A DNA stretch of 64,000 nt from Erwinia aphidicola (GTDB taxonomy: Bacteria > Pseudomonadota > Gammaproteobacteria > Enterobacterales > Enterobacteriaceae). Numbering within the stretch: the stretch's first letter is position 1; the number at the start of each line of letters is the position of its first letter. The stretch is taken from contig NZ_JACXBP010000001.1 of NCBI RefSeq assembly GCF_014773485.1, forward strand, positions 897,532 through 961,531, given 5' to 3'. Positions 14,299 to 24,281 of this stretch are shown here, one piece after another. A program made the position numbers and the translations under genes. A model generated the notes under the pieces. That model did no database searches. It was not told where the DNA came from and saw only the letters and a program-made list of their open reading frames with translations.

Positions 14299-15756
14299 TT
14301 AATGCGGTTTCAGCGCCGGGATCATCCGTGACACCAGCAGGCTCATCACCGCCACCCCCAGCGATACTGCAAATACCCAATGCAGCGACAGCGCGATTTC
14401 ACTCAGCATATGCTGCAGGCTGTCCGCCTCGATCGCCGCGCGCTGGCTATGGGACATCACCTGCTGTACCGGGTCGTTGCTATGCGGCAGGCGCAGCAGC
14501 AGATTATAATTCAGCACCGCTCCCATCACCGCCGTTCCCAGCGCCGAGCCGAGCATGCGGCTAAACATGATTGACGCGGTACAGATGCCGCGAATGGCGA
14601 AGTCGGCGGTATTTTGCACCGCAATCAGGAAGGTGGTGCTGGTCATGCCCATCCCGGTGCCAATCACAAAGGCGAAAAAGCCGGCGTGCCACACCGGGCT
14701 TTCACGATGCAGGGTGAGCAGCAGCGCGGTGCCGGCAATTAACAGCAGCGAGCCGAGCAGCGCGGTAAAGCGGTACGAGGTGCGCTGCATCAGGCGCCCG
14801 CTCAGCGTACTGGCAAGCGGCCAGCCGATTGACATCATCGCCAGCGCACTGCCCGCCTGCAGCGGCGTGCCGCCGTTAACCCCCTGGATCCAGGTGGGCA
14901 GAAAGGCGCTGATGCCCATCATCGCCGCACCGATCAGCAGATTTCCGGCATTACCTGCCAGCAGCGTGCGGCTACGCCAGATGGCCATCGGGAACAGCGG
15001 TTGGTTGGCGTTACGCTCGTGGTGCAGCAAGGCGTAGCCGGCGATGCATGCCACAATGACCAGCCCGGCGACCAATGGCAGCCCCAGTGATTCCGCCTGC
15101 AGTAACGCCACCAGCAGCGCGCTGACCGTCAGCATCAGCAAGGCGCTGCCCGTCAGGTTCAGGCGGTGCGGACTTTTCTCCTTCGATTCCGGGAAGAAGC
15201 GCGCCAGCAGCAGCATCGAAATAATGCCGATCGGCACATTGACCCAGAAAATCAGCGCCCAGTTAAAGTGCTGCACCAGCCACGCCCCGGTTAACGGACC
15301 AACGATCGCCGCCACGCCCCAGACGCTGGACAGCCAGCCCTGGATCCCCGCCCGCTCTTTCGGCGGATAGACATCGGCAATAATCGTGGAGGTGAGCGGC
15401 ATAATGGCCCCGGCCCCCAGCCCCTGTAGTGCGCGGAACAGGATCAGCCAGCCCATATTGGTGGCGAAGCCGCACAGCACCGAACCGCATAAAAACAGGC
15501 CTGTACCAATAAAGAACATGCGCTTTCTGCCCCATAAATCTGCCAGCCGCCCGTAAATCGGCACGCTGACTGCCTGGGTGAGCAGATAGATAGAGAACAC
15601 CCAGCCAAACTGTGAGAAACCTCCCAGCTCGGCGATAATCGTGGGCATAGCTGTAGCAACAATGGTGACCTCGATCGCCGCCATAAACATCGCCAGCATC
15701 GAGGCGATCAGGATCCAGTGGCGCTGCGCCACTGGATTAGCAATATTTTCCGACAT
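14299..15756 (-). CDS. MFS multidrug exporter, DHA2 (14-TM) family
   Basis: A 485-residue transporter with about 14 hydrophobic segments. DHA2 signatures are visible: MFMAAIEVTIVATAMPTI in TM1 (motif D1-like), GRLADLWGRKRMFFIG between TM2 and TM3 (motif A) and RALQGLGAGAIMPLTSTI in TM4. Such proteins use the proton gradient to export drugs or metabolites; the substrate cannot be read from the sequence. It is a single gene, and no membrane-fusion partner (EmrA type) is adjacent. The ATG at 15756 follows GGGGAAACT. In E. coli this position carries ynfE-H/dmsD/clcB, so this gene and the next operon are lineage-specific. Confidence 0.88.
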   Translation of the reverse strand: MSENIANPVAQRHWILIASMLAMFMAAIEVTIVATAMPTIIAELGGFSQFGWVFSIYLLTQAVSVPIYGRLADLWGRKRMFFIGTGLFLCGSVLCGFATNMGWLILFRALQGLGAGAIMPLTSTIIADVYPPKERAGIQGWLSSVWGVAAIVGPLTGAWLVQHFNWALIFWVNVPIGIISMLLLARFFPESKEKSPHRLNLTGSALLMLTVSALLVALLQAESLGLPLVAGLVIVACIAGYALLHHERNANQPLFPMAIWRSRTLLAGNAGNLLIGAAMMGISAFLPTWIQGVNGGTPLQAGSALAMMSIGWPLASTLSGRLMQRTSYRFTALLGSLLLIAGTALLLTLHRESPVWHAGFFAFVIGTGMGMTSTTFLIAVQNTADFAIRGICTASIMFSRMLGSALGTAVMGAVLNYNLLLRLPHSNDPVQQVMSHSQRAAIEADSLQHMLSEIALSLHWVFAVSLGVAVMSLLVSRMIPALKPH

Positions 15757-15836
15757 AGTTTCCCCGTCCTTCGTTCATCCCTTTAGTGTGGAGCATTTTA
15801 GAGCAAACAGTTTCCGAAATGTGCTTATCTGTATAA

Positions 15837-15849
15837 GTGACATTGTCAC
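15837..15849. other. matS site (MatP target), intergenic
   Basis: GTGACATTGTCAC fits GTGACRNYGTCAC perfectly. It lies in the 310-bp gap between the exporter gene and the osmoprotectant operon, free of coding constraint. The rest of the gap is AT-rich and should hold both promoters, but I cannot name -35/-10 boxes with confidence. Confidence 0.85.
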
Positions 15850-16066
15850 CTGTTGACGATAAATTTTTTTCATTGATGGCTTTTCCAGCGCTGGCAAAGG
15901 CTTAAGCGTGTTTAGCTTAAAACTATCCCCCTGATTTTCGGCCTAAAATTTGGCACTTCTCCCGCTTCGCTGCTATAGATTTTTAGGCGAACTTACCGGG
16001 TAAAACGCTAGTAACACATTTAATCATCACTTTTAGTGCTTATCTGCATCCAGGGAGAACCATGAT

Positions 16067-16783
16067 ATGCAAAATTCCACGCTGTTGCAGCGTGCCTTAC
16101 TGGCGGTGCTGTTTATCGCCGCTATCGTTGGCCTGCTGGTCTGGGGGCTTGGCGTAGAGACTATTCAGGCTCGCCGCGTTGATCTGATTTACCTCGGTCA
16201 GCAACATATGAAGCTGGTGTTCTGGTCACTGCTGTTTGCGCTGCTGATTGGTATTCCGAGCGGCATTCTTCTTAGCCGCCCTTTTGCCCGCCGCTGGGCG
16301 GAATACGTGATGCAGATCTTTAACGTCGGCAATACCCTGCCGCCGCTGGCGGTACTGGCGCTGGCGATGGTGGTGATCGGCATTGGCGATCGCCCGGCGA
16401 TTATCGCACTGTTTCTGGCGTCGCTGCTGCCGATTGTGCGCAACACCTACGCCGGCCTGTGCTCGGTGCCCGCTTCACTGCTGGAGGCCGCTGACGGCAT
16501 TGGCATGACGAAAGGCCAGCGCCTGTACCAGGTTGAGCTGCCCAATGCGTGGCCGGTGATGCTGTCCGGCATTCGCGTGGCGACGGCAATTAACGTCGGC
16601 ACCGCCCCGCTGGCGTTTCTGATTGGTGCCAGCAGCTACGGCGAGCTGATTTTCCCGGGGATTTACCTGAATGATTTCCCTACGCTGATCCTTGGCGCTG
16701 CCGCCACGGCACTGTTTGCGTTGATCCTGGATATGCTGCTGGCCGGTCTTGGCCGCCTGCTCAGCCCGCATACTGCGGCATAA
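16067..16783 (+). CDS. Osmoprotectant ABC transporter permease 1 (OsmU/OpuC type)
   Basis: A 238-residue inner-membrane permease with the binding-protein-dependent EAA-type loop ([51 protein letters not shown]). It belongs to the ProW/OpuCB/OsmU family, which imports glycine betaine, choline-O-sulfate or related solutes. It is the first gene of a four-gene operon: permease, binding protein, permease, ATPase. The ATG at 16067 follows CAGGGAGAACC; an ATG 5 bases earlier is out of frame. It probably corresponds to OsmY of Salmonella if gene order is read in reverse, but I cannot confirm that. Confidence 0.88.
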   Translation: MQNSTLLQRALLAVLFIAAIVGLLVWGLGVETIQARRVDLIYLGQQHMKLVFWSLLFALLIGIPSGILLSRPFARRWAEYVMQIFNVGNTLPPLAVLALAMVVIGIGDRPAIIALFLASLLPIVRNTYAGLCSVPASLLEAADGIGMTKGQRLYQVELPNAWPVMLSGIRVATAINVGTAPLAFLIGASSYGELIFPGIYLNDFPTLILGAAATALFALILDMLLAGLGRLLSPHTAA

Positions 16784-16802
16784 CAATAATAAGGAGCTGA
16801 TA

Positions 16803-17723
16803 ATGGCTGATTTCCTGTTTACCCGCTGGCTGCGCCACGGCGCACTGGCGCTGACCGCCTCGCTGGCGCTGAGCGGCGCGGCTGCGGCGGCACCGCTGGT
16901 GATGACCACTAAGAGCTTTACCGAACAGCATATTCTGTCGGCGCTGACCACCCAGTACCTGCGCAAGCAGGGCTTTGAAGTGGAACCCAAAACCAACATT
17001 GCCACCACCATCGCCCGTAACGCAATGATCAACAAGCAGGTCGATATGACCTGGGAATATACCGGTACCTCGCTGATTATTTTTAACCATATTTCAAAAC
17101 CTATGCCGCCTGATGAAGCGTATCAGACGGTGAAAAAGCTGGACGCCAGGCTGGGTCTGGTGTGGCTCAACCCCGCGCCGATGAACAACACCTACGCCTT
17201 CGCCATGAAGCGCGAACGCGCCGACGCCGAGCATATTGATACGATGTCACAAATGGTGGCAAAGCTGGAGCAGGTGCGCAAAAACGACCCCGACCATAAC
17301 TGGATGCTGGGCCTTGATCTTGAGTTTGCCGGGCGCTCCGATGGCCTGAAGCCGTTACAGAAAGCCTACAGCATGGAGCTGGACCGCCCGCAGATCCGCC
17401 AGATGGACCCGGGGCTGGTTTACAACGCCATTCGTGATGGCTTTGTTGATGCCGGTCTGGTGTACACCACTGACGGGCGCGTAAAAGGCTTCGATTTGAA
17501 AGTGCTGAAGGATGATAAAGGCTTCTTCCCAAGCTATGCGGTAACGCCGGTGGTGACCGAGCAGGCGCTGAAAGATCATCCGGGGCTGGATACGGCGTTG
17601 AATAAGCTGTCGCCGCTGATCACCGATGAGGCAATAACCGAAATGAATAAACGCGTGGATATTGACCATCAATCGCCGCAGCAGGTGGCCCGCGATTTCC
17701 TGAAATCTCACGGCATGCTCTGA
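16803..17723 (+). CDS. osmX: Osmoprotectant ABC transporter substrate-binding protein
   Basis: A 306-residue periplasmic protein with a signal peptide ending near GAAAAAP, then the OpuAC/QAT-family start [22 protein letters not shown]. The family fold continues with [27 protein letters not shown] and [26 protein letters not shown]. It binds quaternary-amine osmolytes for the flanking permeases. AAGGAGCTGATA precedes the ATG at 16803; the open frame extends upstream into the permease gene. The aromatic-cage residues cannot be assigned without alignment, so the ligand is inferred from the family. Confidence 0.9.
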   Translation: MADFLFTRWLRHGALALTASLALSGAAAAAPLVMTTKSFTEQHILSALTTQYLRKQGFEVEPKTNIATTIARNAMINKQVDMTWEYTGTSLIIFNHISKPMPPDEAYQTVKKLDARLGLVWLNPAPMNNTYAFAMKRERADAEHIDTMSQMVAKLEQVRKNDPDHNWMLGLDLEFAGRSDGLKPLQKAYSMELDRPQIRQMDPGLVYNAIRDGFVDAGLVYTTDGRVKGFDLKVLKDDKGFFPSYAVTPVVTEQALKDHPGLDTALNKLSPLITDEAITEMNKRVDIDHQSPQQVARDFLKSHGML

Positions 17724-17733
17724 GGAGACAGTT

Positions 17734-18381
17734 ATGGATACCCTTCACTACATTATTGATAACTGGGGCTACCTCGCTTCCCTCACCTTCCAGCATTTAT
17801 GGCTGGTGGCGCTGGCGGTGGGCTTCGCCATTGTGATTGGCGTGCCGCTCGGCATTCTGATTGTGCGTTTTAAGTGGCTGGCAACGCCGATATTAGGGCT
17901 GGCAACTATCGTGCTGACCATTCCGTCGATTGCGCTGTTTGGCCTGATGATCCCGCTGTTTTCGATGATCGGTCAGGGCATCGGCGTACTGCCCGCCGTG
18001 ACTGCGGTGTTCCTTTACTCGCTGCTGCCGATTGTGCGCAACACGCACACCGCGCTGGAAAACCTGCCGGATGGGCTGCGTGAAGCCGGGCGCGGTATCG
18101 GCATGACGTTCTGGCAGCGCCTGCGCTGGGTGGAGATCCCGATGGCGCTGCCGGTCATCTTCGGCGGTATCCGCACGGCGGTGGTGATGAACGTTGGCGT
18201 GATGGCGATTGCCGCGATTATCGGCGCGGGCGGCCTTGGCCTGCTGTTGCTGGACGGCATCAGCGGCAGTGATATCCGTATGCTGATTGCTGGCGCATTA
18301 ATGATCTGTTTACTGGCTATTATTCTTGACTGGCTGCTGCACCGCCTGCAGCTGGCGCTGACACCTAAGGGGATTCGATAA
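17734..18381 (+). CDS. Osmoprotectant ABC transporter permease 2 (OsmU/OpuC type)
   Basis: A 215-residue inner-membrane permease, paralogous to permease 1, with the cytoplasmic coupling loop LPDGLREAGRGIGMTFWQRLRWVEIPMALPVIFGGIRTAVVMNVGVMAIAA. About five to six hydrophobic segments are visible. It follows the binding-protein gene by 10 bp with GAGGAGACAGTT before the ATG, and its stop TAA shares one base with the ATG of the ATPase gene. Probably equivalent to Salmonella OsmW. Confidence 0.88.
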   Translation: MDTLHYIIDNWGYLASLTFQHLWLVALAVGFAIVIGVPLGILIVRFKWLATPILGLATIVLTIPSIALFGLMIPLFSMIGQGIGVLPAVTAVFLYSLLPIVRNTHTALENLPDGLREAGRGIGMTFWQRLRWVEIPMALPVIFGGIRTAVVMNVGVMAIAAIIGAGGLGLLLLDGISGSDIRMLIAGALMICLLAIILDWLLHRLQLALTPKGIR

Positions 18382-19520
18382 TGATAAAACTGGAAAACCT
18401 CACCAAAACCTTTAAGCAGAAAAACGGTAACAGCTTTAACGCCGTTGATAATGTCAGCCTGAACGTGCCGGAAGGCGAAATGTGCGTCCTGCTCGGCCCT
18501 TCCGGCTGCGGCAAAACCACCACGCTGAAGATGATTAACCGCCTGATCCCTTCCAGCAGCGGCAAAATTCTGATTAACGGCGAGGATACCAGCGGCTTAG
18601 ACACCGTGACGCTGCGCCGCAATATTGGCTATGTGATCCAGCAGATCGGGCTGTTCCCGAATATGACTATCGAAGAGAACATTACCGTGGTGCCGCGTAT
18701 GCTGGGCTGGGAAAAGCAGCGCTGCAAAGAGCGCGCTCGCGAGCTGATGAGCATGATGGCGCTGGATGCCAACAAGTTTCTTCACCGCTATCCGCGCGAG
18801 ATGTCCGGCGGCCAGCAGCAGCGCATTGGGGTAATCCGCGCGCTGGCGGCGGACCCACCGGTGCTGCTGATGGATGAGCCGTTCGGTGCGGTCGACCCGA
18901 TTAACCGCGAAGTGATCCAGAATGAGTTCCTCGAGATGCAGCGCCAGCTGAAGAAAACCGTGATGTTGGTCAGCCACGATATCGATGAGGCGCTGAAGCT
19001 CGGTGACCGTATTGCCGTGTTCGGCCAGGGAAAAATCGTGCAGTGCGCCAGCCCGGATGAGCTGCTGGCAAAACCGGCTAACGAGTTTATCGGGTCGTTT
19101 GTTGGCCAGGACCGCACGCTGAAGCGGCTGCTGCTGGTGCAGGCGGGCGATGTTACCGATCGGCAGCCTACGCTTACCGTGCAAAAATCCACGCCGCTGG
19201 CAGAAGCGTTCGGCATGATGGATGACAACGATTTACGTTCAATCACCGTGGTGGATAACGACGGCAAACCGCTGGGCTTTGTGAAACGTCGCGAGGCGCG
19301 CGCTGCCAGCGGCGTCTGTGCCGATATGCTGCACAAGTTTACCGTCACCGGCAAGGCGGAAGAGAACCTGCGCGTGGTGCTGTCAAAGCTGTACGAGCAC
19401 AATCTGGTCTGGATGCCGATCGTCGATGAAGACGGCCGCTACAGCGGGGAGATTTCGCAGGATTATATTGCGGATTACCTCAGTTCAGGCCGTACCCGCC
19501 GCGTACTGAACGTTAGCTAA
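18381..19520 (+). CDS. osmV: Osmoprotectant ABC transporter ATP-binding protein with CBS domains
   Basis: A 379-residue ATPase with Walker A GPSGCGKTT (about residues 40-48), the signature MSGGQQQRIGVIRALA (about 139-154), Walker B VLLMDEPFGAVD and the switch His in VSHDIDEA. The C-terminal third (about residues 255-370) holds two CBS motifs (ITVVDNDGKPLGFVKR and LVWMPIVDEDGRYSGEI), which in OpuA-type systems sense ionic strength or nucleotides and control transport. It drives import through the two permeases encoded upstream. It is the last gene of the operon, followed by palindromic repeats. Confidence 0.92.
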   Translation: MIKLENLTKTFKQKNGNSFNAVDNVSLNVPEGEMCVLLGPSGCGKTTTLKMINRLIPSSSGKILINGEDTSGLDTVTLRRNIGYVIQQIGLFPNMTIEENITVVPRMLGWEKQRCKERARELMSMMALDANKFLHRYPREMSGGQQQRIGVIRALAADPPVLLMDEPFGAVDPINREVIQNEFLEMQRQLKKTVMLVSHDIDEALKLGDRIAVFGQGKIVQCASPDELLAKPANEFIGSFVGQDRTLKRLLLVQAGDVTDRQPTLTVQKSTPLAEAFGMMDDNDLRSITVVDNDGKPLGFVKRREARAASGVCADMLHKFTVTGKAEENLRVVLSKLYEHNLVWMPIVDEDGRYSGEISQDYIADYLSSGRTRRVLNVS

Positions 19521-19531
19521 TCATCTGGGTA

Positions 19532-19621
19532 GGGGTCAGGCATGCCTGACCCCAAAAGATTCGGAGCCGATCAGGCATGCCCGCCCCCCAGGATTCGGAA
19601 TGGGGCAGGCATGCCTGCCCC
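19532..19621. repeat. GCATGC-centred palindromes between convergent osmV and ynfK
   Basis: A perfect 22-bp palindrome (19532-19553; arms GGGGTCAGG/CCTGACCCC) and a perfect 20-bp palindrome GGGGCAGGCATGCCTGCCCC (19602-19621) flank a decayed copy near 19572-19588. Outer ends read GTAGGGG and CCCCCTAC. Likely a bidirectional stop for the two converging genes. Confidence 0.85.
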
Positions 19622-19644
19622 CTACGATGTTGCTGCCTAATCTT

Positions 19645-20310
19645 CTACAGCTTTAGCGCGCTTAAATCGAGATAGTGCGCCAGCTCGCGCGTTTCGGCTC
19701 GCGGCAGATACGGCAGCTCCCCCAGCAGCGGCGCCGGGATCTTATCCCTCAGCACGTCGATAATTTGCGCATAGTGCGCCAGCCCCGGATTTATCCGGTT
19801 GGCAACCCAGCCCAGCAGCGGCAATCCATCATTCACTACCGCCTGCGCCGTCAGCAGCGCATGGCTGATGCAGCCCAGCTTGATCCCCACCACCAGTACC
19901 ACCGGCAGCTGTTCCTGCACCGCCCATTCCGATAACGGACGCAAATCGTTCATCAGGCTGCGCCAGCCGCCCGTCCCTTCCACCACGGTGTAATCCGCCT
20001 GCCCGTCCAGTGCCCTCAGCCCATGGCTGAGCGTGGCGTAATCAATCGGCGTGCGGCTGGTGCTGATTTCATCTTCCAGCAAGGTGACCGGGTTAATCGC
20101 CTGGTACGGCAGTAGAATCGATGATGAAGCCTGCAGAACCAGCGCATCTTTATTGCGCGGCCCCTCTTCCGTCTGCTGGCTGCTTTTAGCCACAGGTTTA
20201 TAGCCTACGGCCTGTTTACCCTGCGCTGCCAGCTTCTGTAGCAGCGCGCGGGACACCACCGTTTTGCCGACTTCTGTATCGGTTCCGGTAACAAATAGAC
20301 GTTTCAACAT
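19645..20310 (-). CDS. ynfK: ATP-dependent dethiobiotin synthetase-like protein (BioD paralogue)
   Basis: A 221-residue P-loop protein with FVTGTDTEVGKTVVSRAL (residues 6-23), VGYKPVAKSSQ, VVEGTGGWRSLMNDLRPLSEW and GWVANRINPG, closely matching E. coli YnfK. BioD closes the ureido ring of dethiobiotin in the cytoplasm; the physiological role of this paralogue is unclear. The start at 20310 (MLKRLFVTGTD) is chosen from the family; an upstream GTG is in frame. It follows mlc by about 120 bp on the same strand, as in E. coli. Confidence 0.92.
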   Translation of the reverse strand: MLKRLFVTGTDTEVGKTVVSRALLQKLAAQGKQAVGYKPVAKSSQQTEEGPRNKDALVLQASSSILLPYQAINPVTLLEDEISTSRTPIDYATLSHGLRALDGQADYTVVEGTGGWRSLMNDLRPLSEWAVQEQLPVVLVVGIKLGCISHALLTAQAVVNDGLPLLGWVANRINPGLAHYAQIIDVLRDKIPAPLLGELPYLPRAETRELAHYLDLSALKL

Positions 20311-20431
20311 GAATGGCTCCGGCAGGCCCTGTCTGTCCAGGGTAATCATTTTCGTACTTTACAAGTGAGCGAAAATTGTAGGGCAGTACAGCCCGCCGGA
20401 GATTGCGTTAGCGCAAGATTTAGTGGATTTA

Positions 20432-21649
20432 TCAGCCCTGTAGCAGCTTGATTAATAACGAACCGTTATACAGCGCATCTTTGACCAGCGCGGCGCCCGG
20501 CATGGTGCCGAGATTAACAAACTCGGTTGGCTCAACCTGTAAGTCAGCGCTGTAGCGGGGTAGCGCCTGCTGGCGAATGCAGGTGGCGATAGCGGGGAAC
20601 AGCACGCTCTGGGCACGATTAAGCGGGGAACCGATAAGAATTTTTTGAGGATGGAACAGATTAACCATAATGGCCACAATGCGCCCCACGCTGCTACCGA
20701 CCCCGGCGATGACATCGCAGGCCAGCTGATCGCCAGCCAGCGCCGCGTCGCACAGCGCATCAATCGTCAGAGGCTGATTATGCAGCGTTGAGCTCATCGA
20801 CGCCTGCATGCGCTGCGCGGCCAGCTCCAGCATGCTGTCGATACTGGCCACGGTTTCCAGGCAGCCGTGATTGCCGCAGTAGCAGCGCTTGCCCCACGGA
20901 TCGACCTGCGTGTGGCCAATTTCCACCAGCGTACTGCTGCCACCGTGCAGCAACCGGCCACCGGTAATCACACCGGCGCCAACATGATGGTCAATCACCA
21001 CCTGCAGGACATCGCTGGCATCGCGCGAGGCGCCAAACAGCGACTCCGCCATGGTCCAGGCGCAGATGTCGTGCTGGATATAGACCGGCAGCCCGGTGCG
21101 CTTCGCCAGTTCTGGCCCCAGCGGCATATCATCAACCTGATAAAACGGCATGCGGTGCACAATGCCGGACTGGCTGTTCATAATTCCGGGCAGCGTAATG
21201 GCGATAGCGGTAAGGCGTTCCAGCTTGTGCTGGTGATCGATAAAGAACCGATCGATGAGCTGGATGATGCGCATCAGCAGCGGCTGGTCAGCCTCGGCAG
21301 GCAGCGGAAACTGCTGCTCCACCACCATTTTGCTGCTGAGATCGCGCAGCGCGAGCGTGATTTCGCCGTTGCCAATGCGGGCAGAGAGATAGTGCCAGGC
21401 CTGGGTGTCCAGCACCAGGCCAACCGCCGGACGGCCACGGCTGCCCGGCTCCTGAAACTCGGTTTCCTGTACCAGATGAGCTTCCAGCATTTCGCGCACA
21501 ATTTTGGTAATACTGGCCGGGGCCAGCTGAGCTTTTTTGGACAGCTCAATCCGCGAGATGGGCCCAAACCTGTCGATCAGTCGGTACACCGCTCCGGCAT
21601 TAGTCTGTTTTATCTGATCGATATGACCAGGCTGACTATCCGCAATCAC
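20432..21649 (-). CDS. mlc: Glucose-responsive ROK-family repressor Mlc
   Basis: A 405-residue repressor nearly colinear with E. coli Mlc, beginning PGHIDQIKQTNAGAVYRLID with a winged helix (LAPASITKIVREML). The ROK sugar-kinase-like domain has the Zn site GKRCYCGNHGCLE (about residues 245-258) and ends with the same LLIKLLQG tail; the C-terminal amphipathic helix is needed for membrane sequestration by PtsG. Mlc represses ptsG, ptsHI, manXYZ and malT when glucose is absent. The start is GTG at 21649, preceded by GGAGTGGG. Confidence 0.96.
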   Translation of the reverse strand: MIADSQPGHIDQIKQTNAGAVYRLIDRFGPISRIELSKKAQLAPASITKIVREMLEAHLVQETEFQEPGSRGRPAVGLVLDTQAWHYLSARIGNGEITLALRDLSSKMVVEQQFPLPAEADQPLLMRIIQLIDRFFIDHQHKLERLTAIAITLPGIMNSQSGIVHRMPFYQVDDMPLGPELAKRTGLPVYIQHDICAWTMAESLFGASRDASDVLQVVIDHHVGAGVITGGRLLHGGSSTLVEIGHTQVDPWGKRCYCGNHGCLETVASIDSMLELAAQRMQASMSSTLHNQPLTIDALCDAALAGDQLACDVIAGVGSSVGRIVAIMVNLFHPQKILIGSPLNRAQSVLFPAIATCIRQQALPRYSADLQVEPTEFVNLGTMPGAALVKDALYNGSLLIKLLQG

Positions 21650-21818
21650 ACCCCACTCCTGATTATTACCTGCCCGTCACAGCCGAAATGCGACCGAAAG
21701 AAGCACTTATTTTCACGCTTCAAAATAAAGCCATCTGTGCATGGTGAAACACTTATCAGATGGCGTCAAATATTTGATTCGATATGTGATTTACAGCACA
21801 TAAACCAGCGCCATGCGC

Positions 21819-22730
21819 TCATGTTTTCTGCGAAAAAGAGCCTTCCTGGCGCAGGAGCAGTGACATCATCGCTGCCGTCACCGCCGGAATTTCCCGCTGT
21901 TTCGACCACACCAACCACACTTCAGACTGCGCGTCCTGCTCCTCCAGTGGGATCCACACCACATCGCTTAGCCGCACGCGGTGAAACGAGGCGGGTAAAA
22001 TAGAGACGCCCAGCCCGCTAGAGACCAGTCCGATGATCGTCATGGCTTCCCCCACCTCCTGGGCAATGTTTGGCTGGATCTGATAGCGGCGCAGCAGCTC
22101 CAGCACCTCGCTATAGAGTGCCGTGCCGACGCTGGGGTCAAAAAAGACAAACGCTTCCTGCGCCAGATCGCTAAGCGCAATTTTCTGCCGTGTTGCCAGA
22201 CGGTGAGCGCGGTGAACCAGCGCGTACATCGGCTCACGCAGCAACAGCTGATGGTTGAGATTGTCCGGCAGATCGGTATTGCGCATCACGCCCAGATCCA
22301 GCCGTCCGTCGCTGAGCGGCGCCAGCTGCTGGCGGGTGTTGATCTCCTGCATCTGCACGTGCACGGCGGGAAAGCGCTGGCGGAAGTTGAACAGCGCATC
22401 GGAAACGGCGGTAATAAACGGCGCGGAGGAGGTAAAACCAATGCGTAGTTCGCCTTCATCCCCGCGATGCAGCCTGGCGGCTTTTTCCGCGGCCTTGGTC
22501 ACGTTGAGCATAATCTGGCGCGCATCGAGCAGAAACTGCTGCCCGGCGGCGGTCAGCTGCACGCTGCGATTGGTGCGCGCCAACAGGCGCGCACCAATCT
22601 CCTGCTCCAGCAGTTGGATCTGCTGGCTCAGCGGCGGCTGCGAGATATTCAGGCGCGTGGCTGCGCGGCCAAAGTGCAGCTCTTCAGCAACGGCAATAAA
22701 GTAGCGCAGATGACGGAGTTCGATATTCAT
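21819..22730 (-). CDS. ynfL: LysR-type regulator YnfL
   Basis: A 303-residue regulator with the LysR helix-turn-helix at residues 3-62 (LRHLRYFIAVAEELHFGRAATRLNISQPPLSQQIQLLEQEIG) and a C-terminal effector-binding domain from about residue 92 (GELRIGFTSSAPF). It is divergent from the MFS gene ynfM with a 115-bp AT-rich intergenic region. That arrangement suggests it controls ynfM; the ligand is unknown. Confidence 0.93.
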   Translation of the reverse strand: MNIELRHLRYFIAVAEELHFGRAATRLNISQPPLSQQIQLLEQEIGARLLARTNRSVQLTAAGQQFLLDARQIMLNVTKAAEKAARLHRGDEGELRIGFTSSAPFITAVSDALFNFRQRFPAVHVQMQEINTRQQLAPLSDGRLDLGVMRNTDLPDNLNHQLLLREPMYALVHRAHRLATRQKIALSDLAQEAFVFFDPSVGTALYSEVLELLRRYQIQPNIAQEVGEAMTIIGLVSSGLGVSILPASFHRVRLSDVVWIPLEEQDAQSEVWLVWSKQREIPAVTAAMMSLLLRQEGSFSQKT

Positions 22731-22845
22731 ACTTTAAACATATCATTTTATATTATTAATATATTAGACATCATAATCCGCATTTCTTACCCTTGACAAC
22801 GTGATACCTCAAATTGACTACTCAAAATAAAAAAAAGGAATAGAA

Positions 22846-24114
22846 GTGAACCGCTCATCCTCTGCCGTTGCGGCGCCAGACCGCGCTGAACGAGCCTCCT
22901 CCCCCGCTGATGTCCAGGGCAAAGCCAGCAAAGAGCTGTATATCAAACGCGGTACGCCGCAGTTTATGCGCGTGACGCTGGCGCTGTTCTCTGCCGGTTT
23001 GGCAACTTTTGCTCTGCTGTACTGCGTGCAGCCAATCCTGCCCGTTCTGTCGCAGGAGTTTGGTGTTTCTCCTGCGGCCAGCAGTATCTCCCTGTCGATC
23101 TCCACCGGGCTGCTGGCGCTCGGCCTGCTGATTACCGGCCCGCTGTCTGATGCGATTGGCCGCAAGCCGGTGATGGTTACCGCCCTGATGCTGGCGGCGA
23201 TCTGTACGCTGCTTTCCGCCACCATGACCAGCTGGCACGGTATTTTGCTGATGCGGGCGCTAATTGGCCTGTCGCTGAGCGGTGTGGCAGCGGTCGGAAT
23301 GACCTACCTCAGCGAGGAGATCCATCCGAGCATGGTGGCGTTCTCCATGGGGTTGTATATCAGCGGTAACTCCATCGGTGGGATGAGCGGTCGCCTGCTG
23401 AGCGGGGTGATTACCGACTTCAGCAGCTGGCGTGTGGCGGTAATGGTTATCGGCTGTTTTGCCCTGGCTTCGGCGCTGATGTTCTGGAAGATCCTGCCGG
23501 CCTCGCGCCATTTCCGCCCGGCCTCGCTTAAGCCGCGCAGCCTGCTGATCAACTTCCGCCTGCACTGGCGAGATAGCGGCCTGCCGCTGCTGTTCGCCGA
23601 AGGTTTCCTGCTGATGGGGGCGTTCGTTACTCTGTTTAACTATATTGGCTACCGCCTGCTCTCTGCACCTTTTTCGCTCAGTCAGGCGGTTGTCGGGCTG
23701 CTGTCGGTGGTCTACCTGACCGGGTCGTGGAGTTCGCCGAAGGCGGGTGCAATGACGGCAAAGTATGGTCGCGCCCCGGTGCTGCTCTTCTCCACCGCCA
23801 TTATGCTGATCGGGTTACTGATTACCCTGACCAACAATATCTGGCTGATTCTGGCCGGGATGATGCTCTTCACCGCCGGATTCTTTGCTGCACACTCGGT
23901 AGCCAGCGGCTGGATTGGACCACGCGCCCGCCGCGCTAAGGGTCAGGCTTCTTCGCTGTATTTGTTCAGTTATTACCTTGGCTCCAGCGTAGCGGGTACG
24001 CTCGGCGGCGTGTTCTGGCATAACTTCGGCTGGCACGGGATTACCGCATTTATCGCTGCGCTGCTGGTGATGGCGCTACTGGTAGGAACACGGCTGCACG
24101 GTAAGCGGCTGTAG
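22846..24114 (+). CDS. ynfM: MFS transporter YnfM
   Basis: A 422-residue transporter with about 12 hydrophobic segments and motif A GPLSDAIGRKPVMV between TM2 and TM3. It matches E. coli YnfM, an arabinose-exporter-like DHA1 member, including YCVQPILPVLSQEFGVSPA and SGWIGPRARRAKGQASSLYLFSYYLGSS. The start is GTG at 22846, 5 nt after AGGAATAGAA; an N-terminal 40-residue cytoplasmic tail precedes TM1. Substrate unknown. The E. coli genes that separate ynfM from tus (asr, mdtIJ, pntAB, rstAB and others) are absent. Confidence 0.93.
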   Translation: MNRSSSAVAAPDRAERASSPADVQGKASKELYIKRGTPQFMRVTLALFSAGLATFALLYCVQPILPVLSQEFGVSPAASSISLSISTGLLALGLLITGPLSDAIGRKPVMVTALMLAAICTLLSATMTSWHGILLMRALIGLSLSGVAAVGMTYLSEEIHPSMVAFSMGLYISGNSIGGMSGRLLSGVITDFSSWRVAVMVIGCFALASALMFWKILPASRHFRPASLKPRSLLINFRLHWRDSGLPLLFAEGFLLMGAFVTLFNYIGYRLLSAPFSLSQAVVGLLSVVYLTGSWSSPKAGAMTAKYGRAPVLLFSTAIMLIGLLITLTNNIWLILAGMMLFTAGFFAAHSVASGWIGPRARRAKGQASSLYLFSYYLGSSVAGTLGGVFWHNFGWHGITAFIAALLVMALLVGTRLHGKRL

Positions 24115-24125
24115 CGGTTTGATGG

Positions 24126-24227
24126 CGGGCGAGGCATGCCATCGCCCCTACGACAACATCTGACGGGCGAGGCACGCCATCGCCCCTAATCGCCATGACC
24201 GTAGGGGTCGGGCATGCCCGACCCTAC
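24126..24227. repeat. Three intergenic palindromes upstream of Ter/tus
   Basis: GGGCGAGGCATGCCATCGCC (from 24127), a variant GGGCGAGGCACGCCATCGCC (from 24165) and a perfect palindrome 24201-24227 (GTAGGG-(G)TCGGGCATGCCCGA-CCCTAC). The first two end in CCCCTA. They occupy the gap between the ynfM stop and the Ter site. Confidence 0.8.
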
Positions 24228-24281
24228 AGACGACATTGGCACCTTTGCCGATGTTCATCTCCGTTATTGTCTGTTATATTC